From contig NZ_CP059059.1 of NCBI RefSeq assembly GCF_014217855.1, positions 124,001-188,000 of the forward strand: a stretch of 64,000 nt of DNA. Reading direction: 5' to 3'. A program made the translations under genes and the position numbers. Numbering within the stretch: position 1 is the stretch's first letter; every line of letters begins with the position of its first letter. The notes below the pieces were generated by a model. The model ran no database searches. It was not told the DNA's origin and was given only the letters and a program-made list of their open reading frames with translations. Positions 47,407 through 56,722 of the stretch are shown here, piece after piece. Source of the DNA: Synechococcus sp. HK01-R (lineage in GTDB: Bacteria > Cyanobacteriota > Cyanobacteriia > PCC-6307 > Cyanobiaceae).

Positions 47407-48739
47407 GAGCAGCAGCGGTCAGCACCTCCCGCCCCATCGCAGTGACCGCCACGTCATCCTCAATCCGAATGCCAATCCCCTTCCAGCGCTCTTCGATCGC
47501 CGGCTGACCCTCCGGCACGGCCAAACGATCACTCACGTACAAACCCGGCTCCACCGTGAGCACCATGCCTGGCTCGAGTTCCACAGGATGTTCGCCCAGT
47601 CGATAGGCACCGACGTCATGCACATCGAGGCCAAGCCAATGACCGGTGCGGTGCATGTAGAGATGGCGATAGGCCCCCTGTTCGATGATCGCGTCCGCTT
47701 CACCGACCAGAAGACCAAGTTCCAGCAATCCTTCCACCAGCACCTGCAGGGCGGTCTGATGGACCTGCTCTGCGCTTACTCCAGGCCTGACCGCCTCAAT
47801 CGCCCGCTCCTGAGCGGCCAGCACTAATTCATAAAGGGCCCGCTGTTCGCCGGTGAAGCGCCCGTTGATCGGGAAGCTGCGTGTGATGTCTCCGTTGTAG
47901 TAATCGGGCAGCGAACATCCGGCATCAATCAGAAGCAGGTCACCGTCCTGCAGGACGTCGCTGTTGGCGATGTAGTGAAGAACGCAGGCATTGTCTCCAC
48001 CGGCCACGATCGAGCTGTAGGCAGGCCCTCGGGCACCGGCCGCCAAGAAATGCTGCTCAATCAGAGCCTGGAGCTGCCGCTCCCCCATCCCCGGTGCCAC
48101 AGCAGCGCGGGCCAGCTCATGGGCCTCCGCTGAAATCCGGCAGGCCTCCCGCAGACGCTCCAGCTCCTGGGGCTCTTTACGCAAACGCAAGCGATGCAAT
48201 AGGGGGCATGGAGCCACCAGACCAAGGGCTGCCGCTCCGCTTCGGGGAGCCCGATCGAGCTGGTCGGCCCAAGCCTTCAGCACCAGGGGCTCAACGGCAG
48301 CATGGCGACCGACTCGAAAGGCGATGCCCTCGGCACCCTTCAAATACTCCGGCAGACGTTCTTCCAGCTCATCGCGTGGATGGGCGATCTGTGCACCGAA
48401 ATGCTCCACCGCCCCCTCACACCCCCAGCGACGGCCGGTCCAGACCTCGGCACCTGCCTCCCGCGGATGCACGAACAACACAAAGCGCTCCCCGTCCGGA
48501 CGATGAGGGAGCAGCAGCGCCACCGCATCCGGTTCATCGAAGCCGGTGAGATACCAGAAGTCACTGTCCTGGCGGAAGGGCCACTCGCAGTCAGCGTGAT
48601 GGGTGACCAGGGACGCTGCCGGAATGACGGCCGCCGCACCACCGAGCTGCTCAAGGAATCGTTGACGCCGCTCGGCATGACGCTGCTGATCAATCACGGC
48701 GGAGACAGAAGGACGGGGAAACGTCAGGATGGCAGGCAA
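47378..48739 (-). CDS. Xaa-Pro aminopeptidase-type M24 metallopeptidase
   Basis: 453 residues. An N-terminal AMP_N domain (about 20-150: FLEQLGGAAAVIPAASLVTHHADCEWPFRQDSDFWYLTGFDEPDAVALL) and a pita-bread M24 domain with metal ligands in LLIDAGCSLPDYYNGDITRSF, HRTGHWLGLDVHDVGAY, LTVEPGLYV and IGIRIEDDVAVT. This is the PepP-like layout, cleaving Xaa-Pro ends. TTG 48739 is the longest start; GTG 48700 is also possible. It converges on the HAD gene with a 29-base overlap. Confidence 0.93.
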
Positions 48740-48750
48740 AGCACCCGGGC

Positions 48751-49764
48751 ATGACCAGCGACCTTCTGATCCTGATCCTGATGGTGGTGGTGGTACTCGC
48801 CGGATCCGCCCTGTGTTCGGGTGTCGAGGCAGCGTTGCTCACGGTCAACCCGGTACGGGTGCATGAACTGACTGGCCGCAGTCGACCACCCGCCGGGGCG
48901 CGGCGGCTGGAACAGTTGCGTCAACGACTGGGACGCACCCTCTCCGTGCTGGTCATCGCCAACAACGGCTTCAACATCTTCGGCAGCATGATGCTGGGCG
49001 GCTATGCCGCCTGGGTGTTTCAGAAGAACCAGTTCAGCGAGGTGGCCCTTCCGCTGTTCTCGGTGGCCCTCACCGTGCTGGTGATCCTGCTGGGGGAGAT
49101 CCTTCCCAAGGCGATCGGAAGCCGGCTGGCCCTGCCGGTCTCTCTTGCCAGCGCACCATTGCTGCACTGGTTAGGGGTGATCATGCGCCCGCTGGTGCTG
49201 CTGCTCGAGCGCCTGCTGCCGGCGATCAGCGAAGAGAACGAGATCAGCACCGACGAGAACGAAATCAGACTCCTGGCCAGGCTTGGCTCCCAGAAAGGAC
49301 AGATCGAGGCCGATGAAGCGGCCATGATCGCCAAGGTATTTCAGCTCAACGATCTGACCGCCCGTGATCTGATGACCCCCCGCGTCGCGGCACCCACCCT
49401 GGAGGGGGCCCTCTCTCTCGATCAGCTGAGACCCCAGCTGATGGCCCAGGCAGCCCCCTGGTGGGTTGTGCTTGGAGCCGAGGTGGATCGCGTTCTGGGG
49501 GTTGCCAGTCGGGAGCAACTGCTGACCGCCCTGCTCGAGCAACGCGGACAACTGAGTGCCGCCGATCTCTGTGAACCTGTGGAATTCGTCCCCGAGATGA
49601 TCAGGGCCGACCGATTGCTAACCAGCTTTCGTCGCGACAACAGCGGCGTCCGGGTGGTGGTCGATGAATTCGGAGGCTTCGTGGGCGTGATTGGCGCCGA
49701 GGCGGTGCTGGCGGTGCTGGCGGGCTGGTGGCGCAAGGGAGGCGTGGGAGGCCAGCTGGAATGA
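48751..49764 (+). CDS. CNNM/CorC-type transporter (DUF21 plus CBS)
   Basis: 337 residues. Three or four membrane helices of a CNNM/DUF21 domain (LLILILMVVVVLAGSALCSGVEAALLT, VLVIANNGFNIFGSMML, FSVALTVLVILLGEILPKAIGSRL) followed by CBS motifs (LTARDLMTPRVAAPTLEG, GVRVVVDEFGGFVGVIG). Relatives export Mg or Co. The CorC_HlyC C-terminal domain is missing, so this is a shortened form. ATG 48751 starts 11 bases from divergent peptidase. It overlaps the GTPase by four bases (ATGA). Confidence 0.87.
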   Translation: MTSDLLILILMVVVVLAGSALCSGVEAALLTVNPVRVHELTGRSRPPAGARRLEQLRQRLGRTLSVLVIANNGFNIFGSMMLGGYAAWVFQKNQFSEVALPLFSVALTVLVILLGEILPKAIGSRLALPVSLASAPLLHWLGVIMRPLVLLLERLLPAISEENEISTDENEIRLLARLGSQKGQIEADEAAMIAKVFQLNDLTARDLMTPRVAAPTLEGALSLDQLRPQLMAQAAPWWVVLGAEVDRVLGVASREQLLTALLEQRGQLSAADLCEPVEFVPEMIRADRLLTSFRRDNSGVRVVVDEFGGFVGVIGAEAVLAVLAGWWRKGGVGGQLE

Positions 49765-51125
49765 CCGTCGCTCCCGCCTCTCTCCCAACCCTCGAACGCT
49801 GCCAGCTGCTGCTCCAACAATGGCGCCAGACGCTGGAATTAACGGCGCGGGACCGCAGCCTGCTATCTGGCCATCTCCAAACCCTGGAGCGCCAGATGGA
49901 ACGTCTCGCCCAGCGACGGTTGCGGATCGCCGTGTTCGGACGCGTGGGGGTTGGCAAGTCGAGCCTCGTGAATGCTCTCGTGGGGGAAGCGCTGATGGCC
50001 ACGGATGTGGCCCATGGCTGCACCCGACGCCAGCAGGCGGTGACCTGGCCGCTGACCATCGAAGCGCTCGAAGCGATCGAGCTGGTGGACACCCCAGGCA
50101 TCGATGAAGTGGCCGCTGACGCCAGGGCCAGGCTCGCGGCTCGGGTCGCCTTGCAGTCAGATCTGGTGCTGATGGTGCTGGATGCCGACATCAGCCGGGT
50201 GGAGCTGGAGGCGCTCGACACCCTGCTGAACTGGGGGAAACCGGTGCTGCCGGTGCTGAACCGCAGCGACTGCTGGCCGGAACCGCAGCGCCAGACCTTG
50301 TGCCGGAGCATCGAGACAAGAATTCGTGAACACCTAGCTGTCTCGGGGCTGTGCCGCACCAGTCGGCGGGTGCTAGCGCCGATCGCGGTGGCAGCTGCCC
50401 CCCGTGGGGCGGTGGTCCTTAGCGACGGCCGGGTGCGTAGCCGCCCTCTGCCAGCGGAGGTTGATGGCCTGGAAACAGCCCTTCGCAGCCTGCTGAACGA
50501 GCAGGGGCAAGCCCTGCTTGTCCTCAATAGCCTGCGTCAAGCGGAACGGCTGCAGCAACGCCTGGAGGCGGGTCGTTTGCTGCGACGCCGCCAGGCGGCG
50601 CAGGGGCTGATCGGCCGCTACGCCGCCCTCAAGGCGGCCGGCGTGGCCGCCAACCCACTGATCCTGCTGGATCTAGCCGGTGGCTTGGCCTGCGACACAG
50701 CCCTGGTGGTGCAGCTCTGCCAGCTCTATGACCTACCGATGGGAGGACCGGGAGCACGACGTCTGCTCCAGCGCCTGTCTGGGCACAACGCCCTGATCGG
50801 CGGAGCCCAGCTCGGCATCCAAGCCGCCCTGAGCGGAGTGCGACAGCTACTGATGGTGGCGGCCCCCTTCACCGCCGGGCTCTCCTTGGCTCCCGCCGCA
50901 CCCGTAGCCCTGGCCCAAGCAGCCTTAGCCGTCCACACCACCCGTCGAACCGGTCGGCTGACGGCCCGCTGGCTGCTGGAGCAGAAGGGCCGAGGCAAGC
51001 GCTCTCGGCCCCTACCCGCCACCTTGCTGAGGCGCCTGGCCTGGCAGGACTCCACCCTGCAGCGCCTGCTTGCGGAGTGGCCTCAACCCCTGGAGAGAAC
51101 GGCGGTGCAGGAGCTCCTGCCTTGA
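49761..51125 (+). CDS. GTPase with C-terminal DUF697-like membrane region
   Basis: 454 residues. TRAFAC-type G domain: G1 FGRVGVGKSSLVNAL, G3 LVDTPGIDEV, G4 NRSD in place of NKxD, then AIAVAAAP. The C-terminal 200 residues contain hydrophobic segments (VAANPLILLDLAGGLACDTALVVQLCQLYDL, MVAAPFTAGLSLAPAAPVALAQAALA) like YcjF/DUF697 proteins. It is likely membrane associated; function unknown. ATG 49761 overlaps the upstream stop, and nadD begins at TTG 51122 inside its own stop. Confidence 0.85.
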   Translation: MTVAPASLPTLERCQLLLQQWRQTLELTARDRSLLSGHLQTLERQMERLAQRRLRIAVFGRVGVGKSSLVNALVGEALMATDVAHGCTRRQQAVTWPLTIEALEAIELVDTPGIDEVAADARARLAARVALQSDLVLMVLDADISRVELEALDTLLNWGKPVLPVLNRSDCWPEPQRQTLCRSIETRIREHLAVSGLCRTSRRVLAPIAVAAAPRGAVVLSDGRVRSRPLPAEVDGLETALRSLLNEQGQALLVLNSLRQAERLQQRLEAGRLLRRRQAAQGLIGRYAALKAAGVAANPLILLDLAGGLACDTALVVQLCQLYDLPMGGPGARRLLQRLSGHNALIGGAQLGIQAALSGVRQLLMVAAPFTAGLSLAPAAPVALAQAALAVHTTRRTGRLTARWLLEQKGRGKRSRPLPATLLRRLAWQDSTLQRLLAEWPQPLERTAVQELLP

Positions 51126-51712
51126 GCGATTCGCCCACAGACAAAATCGCGCTGCTGGGGACCAGCGCCGACCCACCGACCCGGGGCCATCAGGCCCTGC
51201 TCGAAGGTCTGTGCAAACAATTCCCCAGGGTGGCCACCTGGGCCAGTGACAATCCCTCCAAACAGCACGTCATCGAACTGAACCAACGCCTGGAACTGCT
51301 CGACGCCCTGGTGCAGTCGATCAATAACCCCCGACTGGAACTGGTGCAGGAGCTCAGCAGCCCCTTTGCGATCACCACGGTGACCCGGGCCGAGCAGCGC
51401 TGGCCAGGGCTGGACCTCTGCTTTGTGGTGGGCAGTGATCTCATCAGCCAGATCCCCCGCTGGAAAGACGCCTCCACCCTGCTGGGCCATTGTCGTCTGG
51501 CGATCGTGCCCCGGCAGGGATGGCCCTTGCAGGACGCCGAACTCAAGCGCTTGCGCAGCCTCGGGGGCCGTCTTGAGATCCTGCCGCTCGGGATTCCAGG
51601 AACCGCCAGCTCCGAGATTCGCTCGCGAGCGGCAGCCTCTCAGATCCCCGATGCGCTGGAGCCGCTGCTGCTGAAGCACAATTTCTACGGTTTCACCCGC
51701 GGCAACGACTGA
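51122..51712 (+). CDS. nadD: Nicotinate-nucleotide adenylyltransferase-like protein
   Basis: 196 residues. NadD adenylates nicotinate mononucleotide on the way to NAD. The nucleotidyltransferase motif is IALLGTSADPPTRGHQALLE, with a Thr-Ser variant of the usual GGTFDPxHxGH; ISSxxIRxR-like end is SSEIRSRAAAS, and CFVVGSDLISQIPRW is the substrate region. The first His of the HxGH motif is replaced by Thr (TRGH), which is unusual. TTG 51122 overlaps the GTPase stop; nadE starts 6 bases after. The adjacent nadE supports the call. Confidence 0.8.
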   Translation: MSDSPTDKIALLGTSADPPTRGHQALLEGLCKQFPRVATWASDNPSKQHVIELNQRLELLDALVQSINNPRLELVQELSSPFAITTVTRAEQRWPGLDLCFVVGSDLISQIPRWKDASTLLGHCRLAIVPRQGWPLQDAELKRLRSLGGRLEILPLGIPGTASSEIRSRAAASQIPDALEPLLLKHNFYGFTRGND

Positions 51713-51718
51713 AGCGCC

Positions 51719-53434
51719 ATGCGTATCGCCCTGGCCCAGATCAATCCGCTGGTCGGTGACCTCGCCGGCAATGCCAGGCGGATCCTCAGGGCCTGCCAGG
51801 ACGCCCACCGTGCAGGGGCCGATCTGGTGGTCACTCCAGAGCTAGCCCTTTGGGGCTATCCGGCTCGGGACTTACTGCTGAAGCGATCCCGCGTCAGCGC
51901 GCAGAGCAGGGAAATGGATTGGCTCAGCGGAGAACTCGCAGCCCTCGCTCCACACCTGGGGGTGTTAGTGGGCCTGGTGGAACCGGCCTCAGATCAACAG
52001 CAGCCGAGGCTGTTGAACGCGGTGGCCCTGATCCGTGGAGGTCACTGGAGGGTGGTGGGCCGCAAACAGCTGCTGCCCAGCTACGACGTCTTTGATGAAA
52101 CGCGCTACTTCCGAGCCGCTGAAGGTCCTTCCGTGCTGGATTTCCCCACGGAAGAACGAACCTGGCGCCTAGGTCTCACCATCTGCGAAGACCTCTGGGT
52201 GGATGGCTCTCTGCATGGAGAACGCCTGCGCGGACCGGACCCAATCGCTGCATTAGCGGAACAGGATGTGGATCTGCTGCTGAATCTCTCAGCCTCCCCC
52301 TTCGGTCGTCACAAAACGAGCAAGCGTCAACAGCTAGCGGGGCAGGCAGCTCAACGGCTGCACTGTCCGGTGATTTATGTGAACCAGGTAGGCGGCAACG
52401 ATGAACTGGTGTTTGACGGAGCCAGTTTCGTAGCGGTCCCAGCGCCGGAGCCCAGCGCGCCCGCCTTGCAACTGCCCAGTTGCAGGGAAGCGGTGCAGAT
52501 CTGGGCAACGGACCAGCAGCTTGAGCGGAGGACGGCCCTGATCACTCCTTCAGAACAGAACGAGCTCGAGCCCCTCTTCCGTGCCCTGGTGCTGGGCGTG
52601 AAGGATTACGCCCGCAAATGCGGCTTCCAGCAAGCCTTACTTGGCCTTAGTGGCGGCATCGATTCGGCCTTGGTGGCGGTGATCGCCTGTGCAGCCCTTG
52701 GCGGCGAGCAGGTGCAGGGCCTGCTGATGCCGTCCCCCTGGAGCTCCAAGGGGTCGATCGACGATGCCCAAACGCTGGCAGAACACCTTGGGCTCCGCAC
52801 GCAAATCGCCCCGATCCAATCCCTCATGGATGGCTTTGCCACCACTCTCGAACCGGTGTTAGGGGGTCGACCGACCGATGTGACGGCAGAAAACCTGCAA
52901 TCCCGCATCCGCGGAACCTTGCTGATGGCCATGGCCAATCAGCAGGGGCAGCTGCTGCTCTCCACGGGCAACAAATCGGAACTGGCCGTGGGCTACTGCA
53001 CCCTCTACGGCGACATGAACGGCGGTTTGGCGGTGATCGGCGATCTCTATAAATCGAGTGTGTTTGCGCTCTGCGCCTGGCTTGACAGCGATGCCAGCCA
53101 GGCCTGCCGCCGCGACCTGGGGCTTCCCAGCGCAGGGGAGCTAGTGGGACGGGCGATCAGGGAGAAACCCCCCAGCGCCGAGCTCAGGCCCGACCAGAAA
53201 GACAGTGATTCGTTGCCGGATTACGCCGTGCTGGATCCGCTGCTGCGGGACATGATCGAAGAACGCTGCAGCCGCGAAGCCCTGCTGGCTAGGGGCCATG
53301 CCACCGGCGATGTGGATCGTGTGCAACGGCTGTTCCAGCGAGCGGAGTTCAAACGCCGTCAGGCGCCGCCCCTTCTGAAAGTGAGCGGTCAGGCATTCGG
53401 AACCGGTTGGCGGCTGCCGATCGCGGCCGTCTGA
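51719..53434 (+). CDS. nadE: NAD+ synthase, glutamine-hydrolysing
   Basis: 571 residues. An N-terminal nitrilase-type glutaminase domain has the Glu in TPELALWGYPARDLLL, Lys in GRKQLLPSYDVFDE and Cys in LTICEDLWVDG; the C-terminal synthetase has the P-loop LLGLSGGIDSALVAVIA, TGNKSELAVGYCTLYGDMNGG and DQKDSDSLPDY. It converts deamido-NAD to NAD with glutamine nitrogen. ATG 51719 follows nadD after six bases. Confidence 0.97.
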   Translation: MRIALAQINPLVGDLAGNARRILRACQDAHRAGADLVVTPELALWGYPARDLLLKRSRVSAQSREMDWLSGELAALAPHLGVLVGLVEPASDQQQPRLLNAVALIRGGHWRVVGRKQLLPSYDVFDETRYFRAAEGPSVLDFPTEERTWRLGLTICEDLWVDGSLHGERLRGPDPIAALAEQDVDLLLNLSASPFGRHKTSKRQQLAGQAAQRLHCPVIYVNQVGGNDELVFDGASFVAVPAPEPSAPALQLPSCREAVQIWATDQQLERRTALITPSEQNELEPLFRALVLGVKDYARKCGFQQALLGLSGGIDSALVAVIACAALGGEQVQGLLMPSPWSSKGSIDDAQTLAEHLGLRTQIAPIQSLMDGFATTLEPVLGGRPTDVTAENLQSRIRGTLLMAMANQQGQLLLSTGNKSELAVGYCTLYGDMNGGLAVIGDLYKSSVFALCAWLDSDASQACRRDLGLPSAGELVGRAIREKPPSAELRPDQKDSDSLPDYAVLDPLLRDMIEERCSREALLARGHATGDVDRVQRLFQRAEFKRRQAPPLLKVSGQAFGTGWRLPIAAV

Positions 53435-53462
53435 GCCAGATTGAGGAGAGATTCCGGCAGCC

Positions 53463-54602
53463 ATGGCCCACTCCGTTCTCTCCGCCCCGATGGCGAGCAT
53501 CGGGGTGCCAACCGAGATCAAGTCGGATGAGCAACGGGTCGCCCTGACCCCAGACGGTGCGCGGGAGCTGGTGATGCAGGGCCTTGAAGTGCGTGTGCAA
53601 AGCGGAGCAGGGGCTGGCGCCGGCATCAGCGATGACGCCTTTGCTGCCGCGGGTGCCCGGGTGGTGGACCGTGAGGAGGCCTGGGCCGCCCACCTGGTGG
53701 TGAAAGTGAAGGAACCGCAGGAGGAGGAATTCCCATTCCTGCGCGATGACATGGTGCTGTTCACCTACCTGCATCTGGCCGCCTACCCAAAGGTGGGTCA
53801 GGCGCTCCTCGATGCAGGCACCACCGGCGTGGCCTACGAAACCGTGCAGCTGGAGAACGGCAGCCTGCCGCTGTTGGCACCGATGAGCGAGATCGCCGGT
53901 CGGCTCGCAGCCCAGGTAGGTGCCCGGCTTCTGGAACGACCGAACGGTGGCCGTGGCGTACTGATCGGGGGCTGCACCGGGGTTCGTCCAGCACGGGTGG
54001 TGGTGCTCGGCGCCGGCACGGTGGGCTGGAATGCAGCGCGGCTTGCGGCGGCGATGGATGCAGAGGTGATGCTGCTGGATCGCTCCCCAGAACGGCTGCG
54101 CAGCCTGGAAGCCGACCGGCGCGGACGCCTGATGAGCGTGGTGAGCAGCCGGGGATTACTGGAGCGACTGGTGCCAACCGCAGACCTGCTGATTGGTGCC
54201 GTGCTCACACCAGGGGGCCGAGCACCGACCCTGGTGGACGAAGGCATGGTGCAGCAGATGAAACCGGGGTCAGTGATCGTGGATGTGGCGATCGACCAAG
54301 GGGGCTGCGTCGGGACCAGCCGGGAGACCACCCACACCGACCCAACCGTGACGATCCATGGGGTGCAGCACTACGCCGTGGGCAACATGCCTGGGGCCGT
54401 GCCTTTCACCTCCACCGAGGCCCTGGTCAGCGTGACACTGCCTTACATCCTCGGCATCGCTGGCCGCGGACTGGAGGAAGCCGTCACGGAGCGGCCCGAA
54501 TTGCTTTCAGGCTTAAACACCGTGCAAGGCGCGGTCTGCCATCCCGGAGTCGCCAAAGCCCTGGGAGTGCCACCTCGCCACCCAATGGCCTGCCTGCGCT
54601 GA
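53463..54602 (+). CDS. ald: Alanine dehydrogenase
   Basis: 379 residues. Interconverts alanine and pyruvate plus ammonium with NAD. Motifs: GVPTEIKSDEQRVALTPDGA, VKVKEPQEEEF (Lys), LFTYLHLAAYP (His), VVVLGAGTVGWNAARLAA (NAD loop), DVAIDQGGCVGTSRETTH and NMPGAVPFTSTEAL. ATG 53463 is used; ATG 53490 is nearer the domain. It is 28 bases after nadE. Confidence 0.96.
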   Translation: MAHSVLSAPMASIGVPTEIKSDEQRVALTPDGARELVMQGLEVRVQSGAGAGAGISDDAFAAAGARVVDREEAWAAHLVVKVKEPQEEEFPFLRDDMVLFTYLHLAAYPKVGQALLDAGTTGVAYETVQLENGSLPLLAPMSEIAGRLAAQVGARLLERPNGGRGVLIGGCTGVRPARVVVLGAGTVGWNAARLAAAMDAEVMLLDRSPERLRSLEADRRGRLMSVVSSRGLLERLVPTADLLIGAVLTPGGRAPTLVDEGMVQQMKPGSVIVDVAIDQGGCVGTSRETTHTDPTVTIHGVQHYAVGNMPGAVPFTSTEALVSVTLPYILGIAGRGLEEAVTERPELLSGLNTVQGAVCHPGVAKALGVPPRHPMACLR

Positions 54603-54623
54603 CACGGGAACGGGACGACTTCG

Positions 54624-55088
54624 TTACGCCAGCGTACCGCCGGAATCCAAGATCAGTGGCTTGATGTAGAGCCACTCACCGCCGAGCTGCCTGTCTCTCC
54701 GCTGAAACAGGGAGGTTTCTTCCAGCACGCCCCGATGCCCTCCGACCTGGAAGCTGGCCTTGAACTGCACGGTCCCCTCCAGATCAGCGGAGCCTCCACG
54801 CTCCACTGCGATGATTTCGAGCCCTAGCCAACGGGTCTGGCGGCAGCTTTCGCGCAGATCCTTGCGGCGCTTTGCGAGGGGTTCCCCAGGGATGGGATGG
54901 GTCTGAATCAGATAGTCGAAAACGCCGCAGGCATAGGCGGCGTAACGGGAACGCATCAGCTGCTCTGCGGTCTGCGCCTGCTGCTCGCCACGATGCAGAG
55001 GGCGGCAGCAAGCGACAAAGGCCAGCCCAGAGCCACAGGGACAAAGCCTTGAGCCTGTGGCAGCCGCGAATCCGAAACCAGCCGCCAT
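54624..55088 (-). CDS. YchJ-family protein with SEC-C zinc motif
   Basis: 154 residues. The N-terminal SEC-C motif CPCGSGLAFVACC, then TAEQLMRSRYAAYACGVFDYLIQT and the YchJ body (WLGLEIIAVERG, GTVQFKASFQVGG, LEETSLFQRRD, WLYIKP). YchJ/UPF0225 has an NTF2-like fold; no function is established. The ATG overlaps the DUF3326 stop codon by one base. It is last in the run from the oxygenase-like gene at 57430. Confidence 0.9.
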   Translation of the reverse strand: MAAGFGFAAATGSRLCPCGSGLAFVACCRPLHRGEQQAQTAEQLMRSRYAAYACGVFDYLIQTHPIPGEPLAKRRKDLRESCRQTRWLGLEIIAVERGGSADLEGTVQFKASFQVGGHRGVLEETSLFQRRDRQLGGEWLYIKPLILDSGGTLA

Positions 55089-56167
55089 CACTCAAGCCGA
55101 TGCAGCGAGGGGAATGGACGCTGCAAAGAGGCCGGTGCAATCCCCTCGCGAAGGGCCAGCACCAGCCCGGCTGCCTCCGCATAGGAGCTTGCTGATAAAA
55201 GCTCAGCGACACCCTCCAGCCCCAGGGCCGAAGCGCTGACCTTTAACAACGATGGGTTGGCCACTGCGATCACAGGGACCCTCCGTTCGAGGCAAGCGAG
55301 CACAGCCTCGCTTCCAAGGGCACCGTCCGGCACCACCACGGCACCCAATTGATCGGCGTGCAAGTCCTGGGGTTGAAGCTGAGTGCCTGAAGCGAGCAGC
55401 TGCGGAGCGCGACTCAATCCCACAAGCACGCAAGCCAGAAAGGTGTAGCCGAGCTCCTCGCCTGCAGCCCGCGGATCGAGCTGGGGATCGAGGGGCAAAG
55501 GCTGAACGGCTGGTGCATGGGCACAGGGGATCTGGAGATGACGCACCAGCAGATGGCTGATCACCGCCTCCGCACCGGCCAGCACATCCACGCCGCTGCC
55601 GTGGCGATAGGCCGCCAAGGCTTCGCTTTCGGGATCCTCGGGAAATCGGGCTACGACAGCGATGGCAGTAGCCCCAGCAGCCTTGAGCTGCTCGCCCGCT
55701 CTCAGCAGCGCATCCGGACGCTCAAGCGTGCCCCAGCTGATGCCACTGGCGCCAAGCTCCAGATGCACACCAAGCGGCACTTCGGTGGTCAGCACCGGGC
55801 CAATCTCCAGGCCAAGAGTGGCCCGGCAGCCTTCAGCCACCTGCAGATGACGCTCGCGCAACTCCGGCTCAATCCCGGCATCCAGCAGCAGGCCGATGCG
55901 CTGTTGCCGCACAGGCCTCAGGCTCCAAGTGCCTACAGCGAAACGATCGAGCCCGTAACCCTCCACGTAATGGATCCTTGGGTCGCGCCAGTAAAGGGCC
56001 GCGCCGTTCATCACATTCGGATGTGTGATCAAACAGCCGGATGCTGCCGCCAACAACCTGGCACTGGGCAGGGCATCACCGGCATAGCCACCGATGGCGC
56101 AGCCGATTCCAGTAGGAACCAACAGCAGAGTGGGCAGAGCATCCCCAGGAGCCAAGGCGGCACTCAT
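55088..56167 (-). CDS. DUF3326 domain protein
   Basis: 359 residues. The sequence (LLLVPTGIGCAIGGYAGDALPSARLLAAA, LITHPNVMNGAALYW, VEGYGLDRFAVG, LEIGPVLTTEVPLGVHLELGASGISWGTLE, GVDVLAGAEAVISHLLV) is the cyanobacterial and algal DUF3326 family. It has Rossmann-like repeats with Gly loops but no known activity. ATG 56167 overlaps the upstream small gene's stop (ATGA), and its own stop overlaps the YchJ start. Confidence 0.87.
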   Translation of the reverse strand: MSAALAPGDALPTLLLVPTGIGCAIGGYAGDALPSARLLAAASGCLITHPNVMNGAALYWRDPRIHYVEGYGLDRFAVGTWSLRPVRQQRIGLLLDAGIEPELRERHLQVAEGCRATLGLEIGPVLTTEVPLGVHLELGASGISWGTLERPDALLRAGEQLKAAGATAIAVVARFPEDPESEALAAYRHGSGVDVLAGAEAVISHLLVRHLQIPCAHAPAVQPLPLDPQLDPRAAGEELGYTFLACVLVGLSRAPQLLASGTQLQPQDLHADQLGAVVVPDGALGSEAVLACLERRVPVIAVANPSLLKVSASALGLEGVAELLSASSYAEAAGLVLALREGIAPASLQRPFPSLHRLE

Positions 56168-56352
56168 GGGATCAGCACCGCCTCCACTTGCAACTGGAGC
56201 CCAGCCCCTGCGGCACTGGGCTCAGCGGCCGTAATGGCCCAGCGCAGGGGCTCACCGTGCACGCGCAGCTGATCGAGCAGCCATTGCCGCAGGCACTGGG
56301 CCTGCAGCTCAGCAGGTGCGCACATCGTCAAGCGAAGGGAGGTCAGCCTCAC
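56164..56352 (-). CDS. Small hypothetical protein (62 aa) between ferredoxin and DUF3326
   Basis: 62 residues: RLTSLRLTMCAPAELQAQCLRQWLLDQL, VHGEPLRWAITAAEP, GLQLQVEAVLIP. It reads as a helix followed by a beta hairpin. GTG 56352 overlaps the ferredoxin stop (GTGA) and its stop overlaps DUF3326, so it is a real coupled cistron. Short and unrecognised. Confidence 0.7.
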   Translation of the reverse strand: MRLTSLRLTMCAPAELQAQCLRQWLLDQLRVHGEPLRWAITAAEPSAAGAGLQLQVEAVLIP

Positions 56353-56684
56353 TTCTGATACTGCCCGAACTGCGCTTCATAGAGCGCATCTTCCTGGCCA
56401 GCCACCACCTTGAGATCAGAGCGGGGATAGGACACGCAGAGCAGCGCGAAACCGTCCTTGCGCAGCTCCTCCTTAACGCCCATCGCATCGGGCTGATGCA
56501 CCTCACCCTCGCGGATCTGGGCTGCACAGGTGGTGCAAACCCCAGCGCAGCAAGAACTCGGAATCAGCACGCCAGCCGCTTCAGCGGCGGCGAGCACCGT
56601 CTGATCGGCGCTGCACTGAAAGGCATGCTGCTGCCCATCCAACTCAACCGTAATGGTGTAGGTGCCCGCAGTGGTGTCGCTCAT
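56349..56684 (-). CDS. Plant-type [2Fe-2S] ferredoxin
   Basis: 111 residues. The cluster ligands fit the C-x4-C-x2-C...C pattern in PSSCCAGVCTTCAAQ and FALLCVSYP. The N-terminal 10 residues precede YTITVELDGQQHAF. The C-terminal tail (DLKVVAGQEDALYEAQFGQYQK) is longer than in photosynthetic PetF, placing it with the longer-tailed ferredoxins often called Fdx-other. ATG 56684 (MSDTTAGTYT) was chosen; the frame extends further. It begins 38 bases after the oxygenase-like gene and overlaps the next gene by four bases. Confidence 0.9.
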   Translation of the reverse strand: MSDTTAGTYTITVELDGQQHAFQCSADQTVLAAAEAAGVLIPSSCCAGVCTTCAAQIREGEVHQPDAMGVKEELRKDGFALLCVSYPRSDLKVVAGQEDALYEAQFGQYQK

Positions 56685-56722
56685 CCTTGCTGCCAGAAGA
56701 AGTGCCAGGAGCCAGCATCCTC

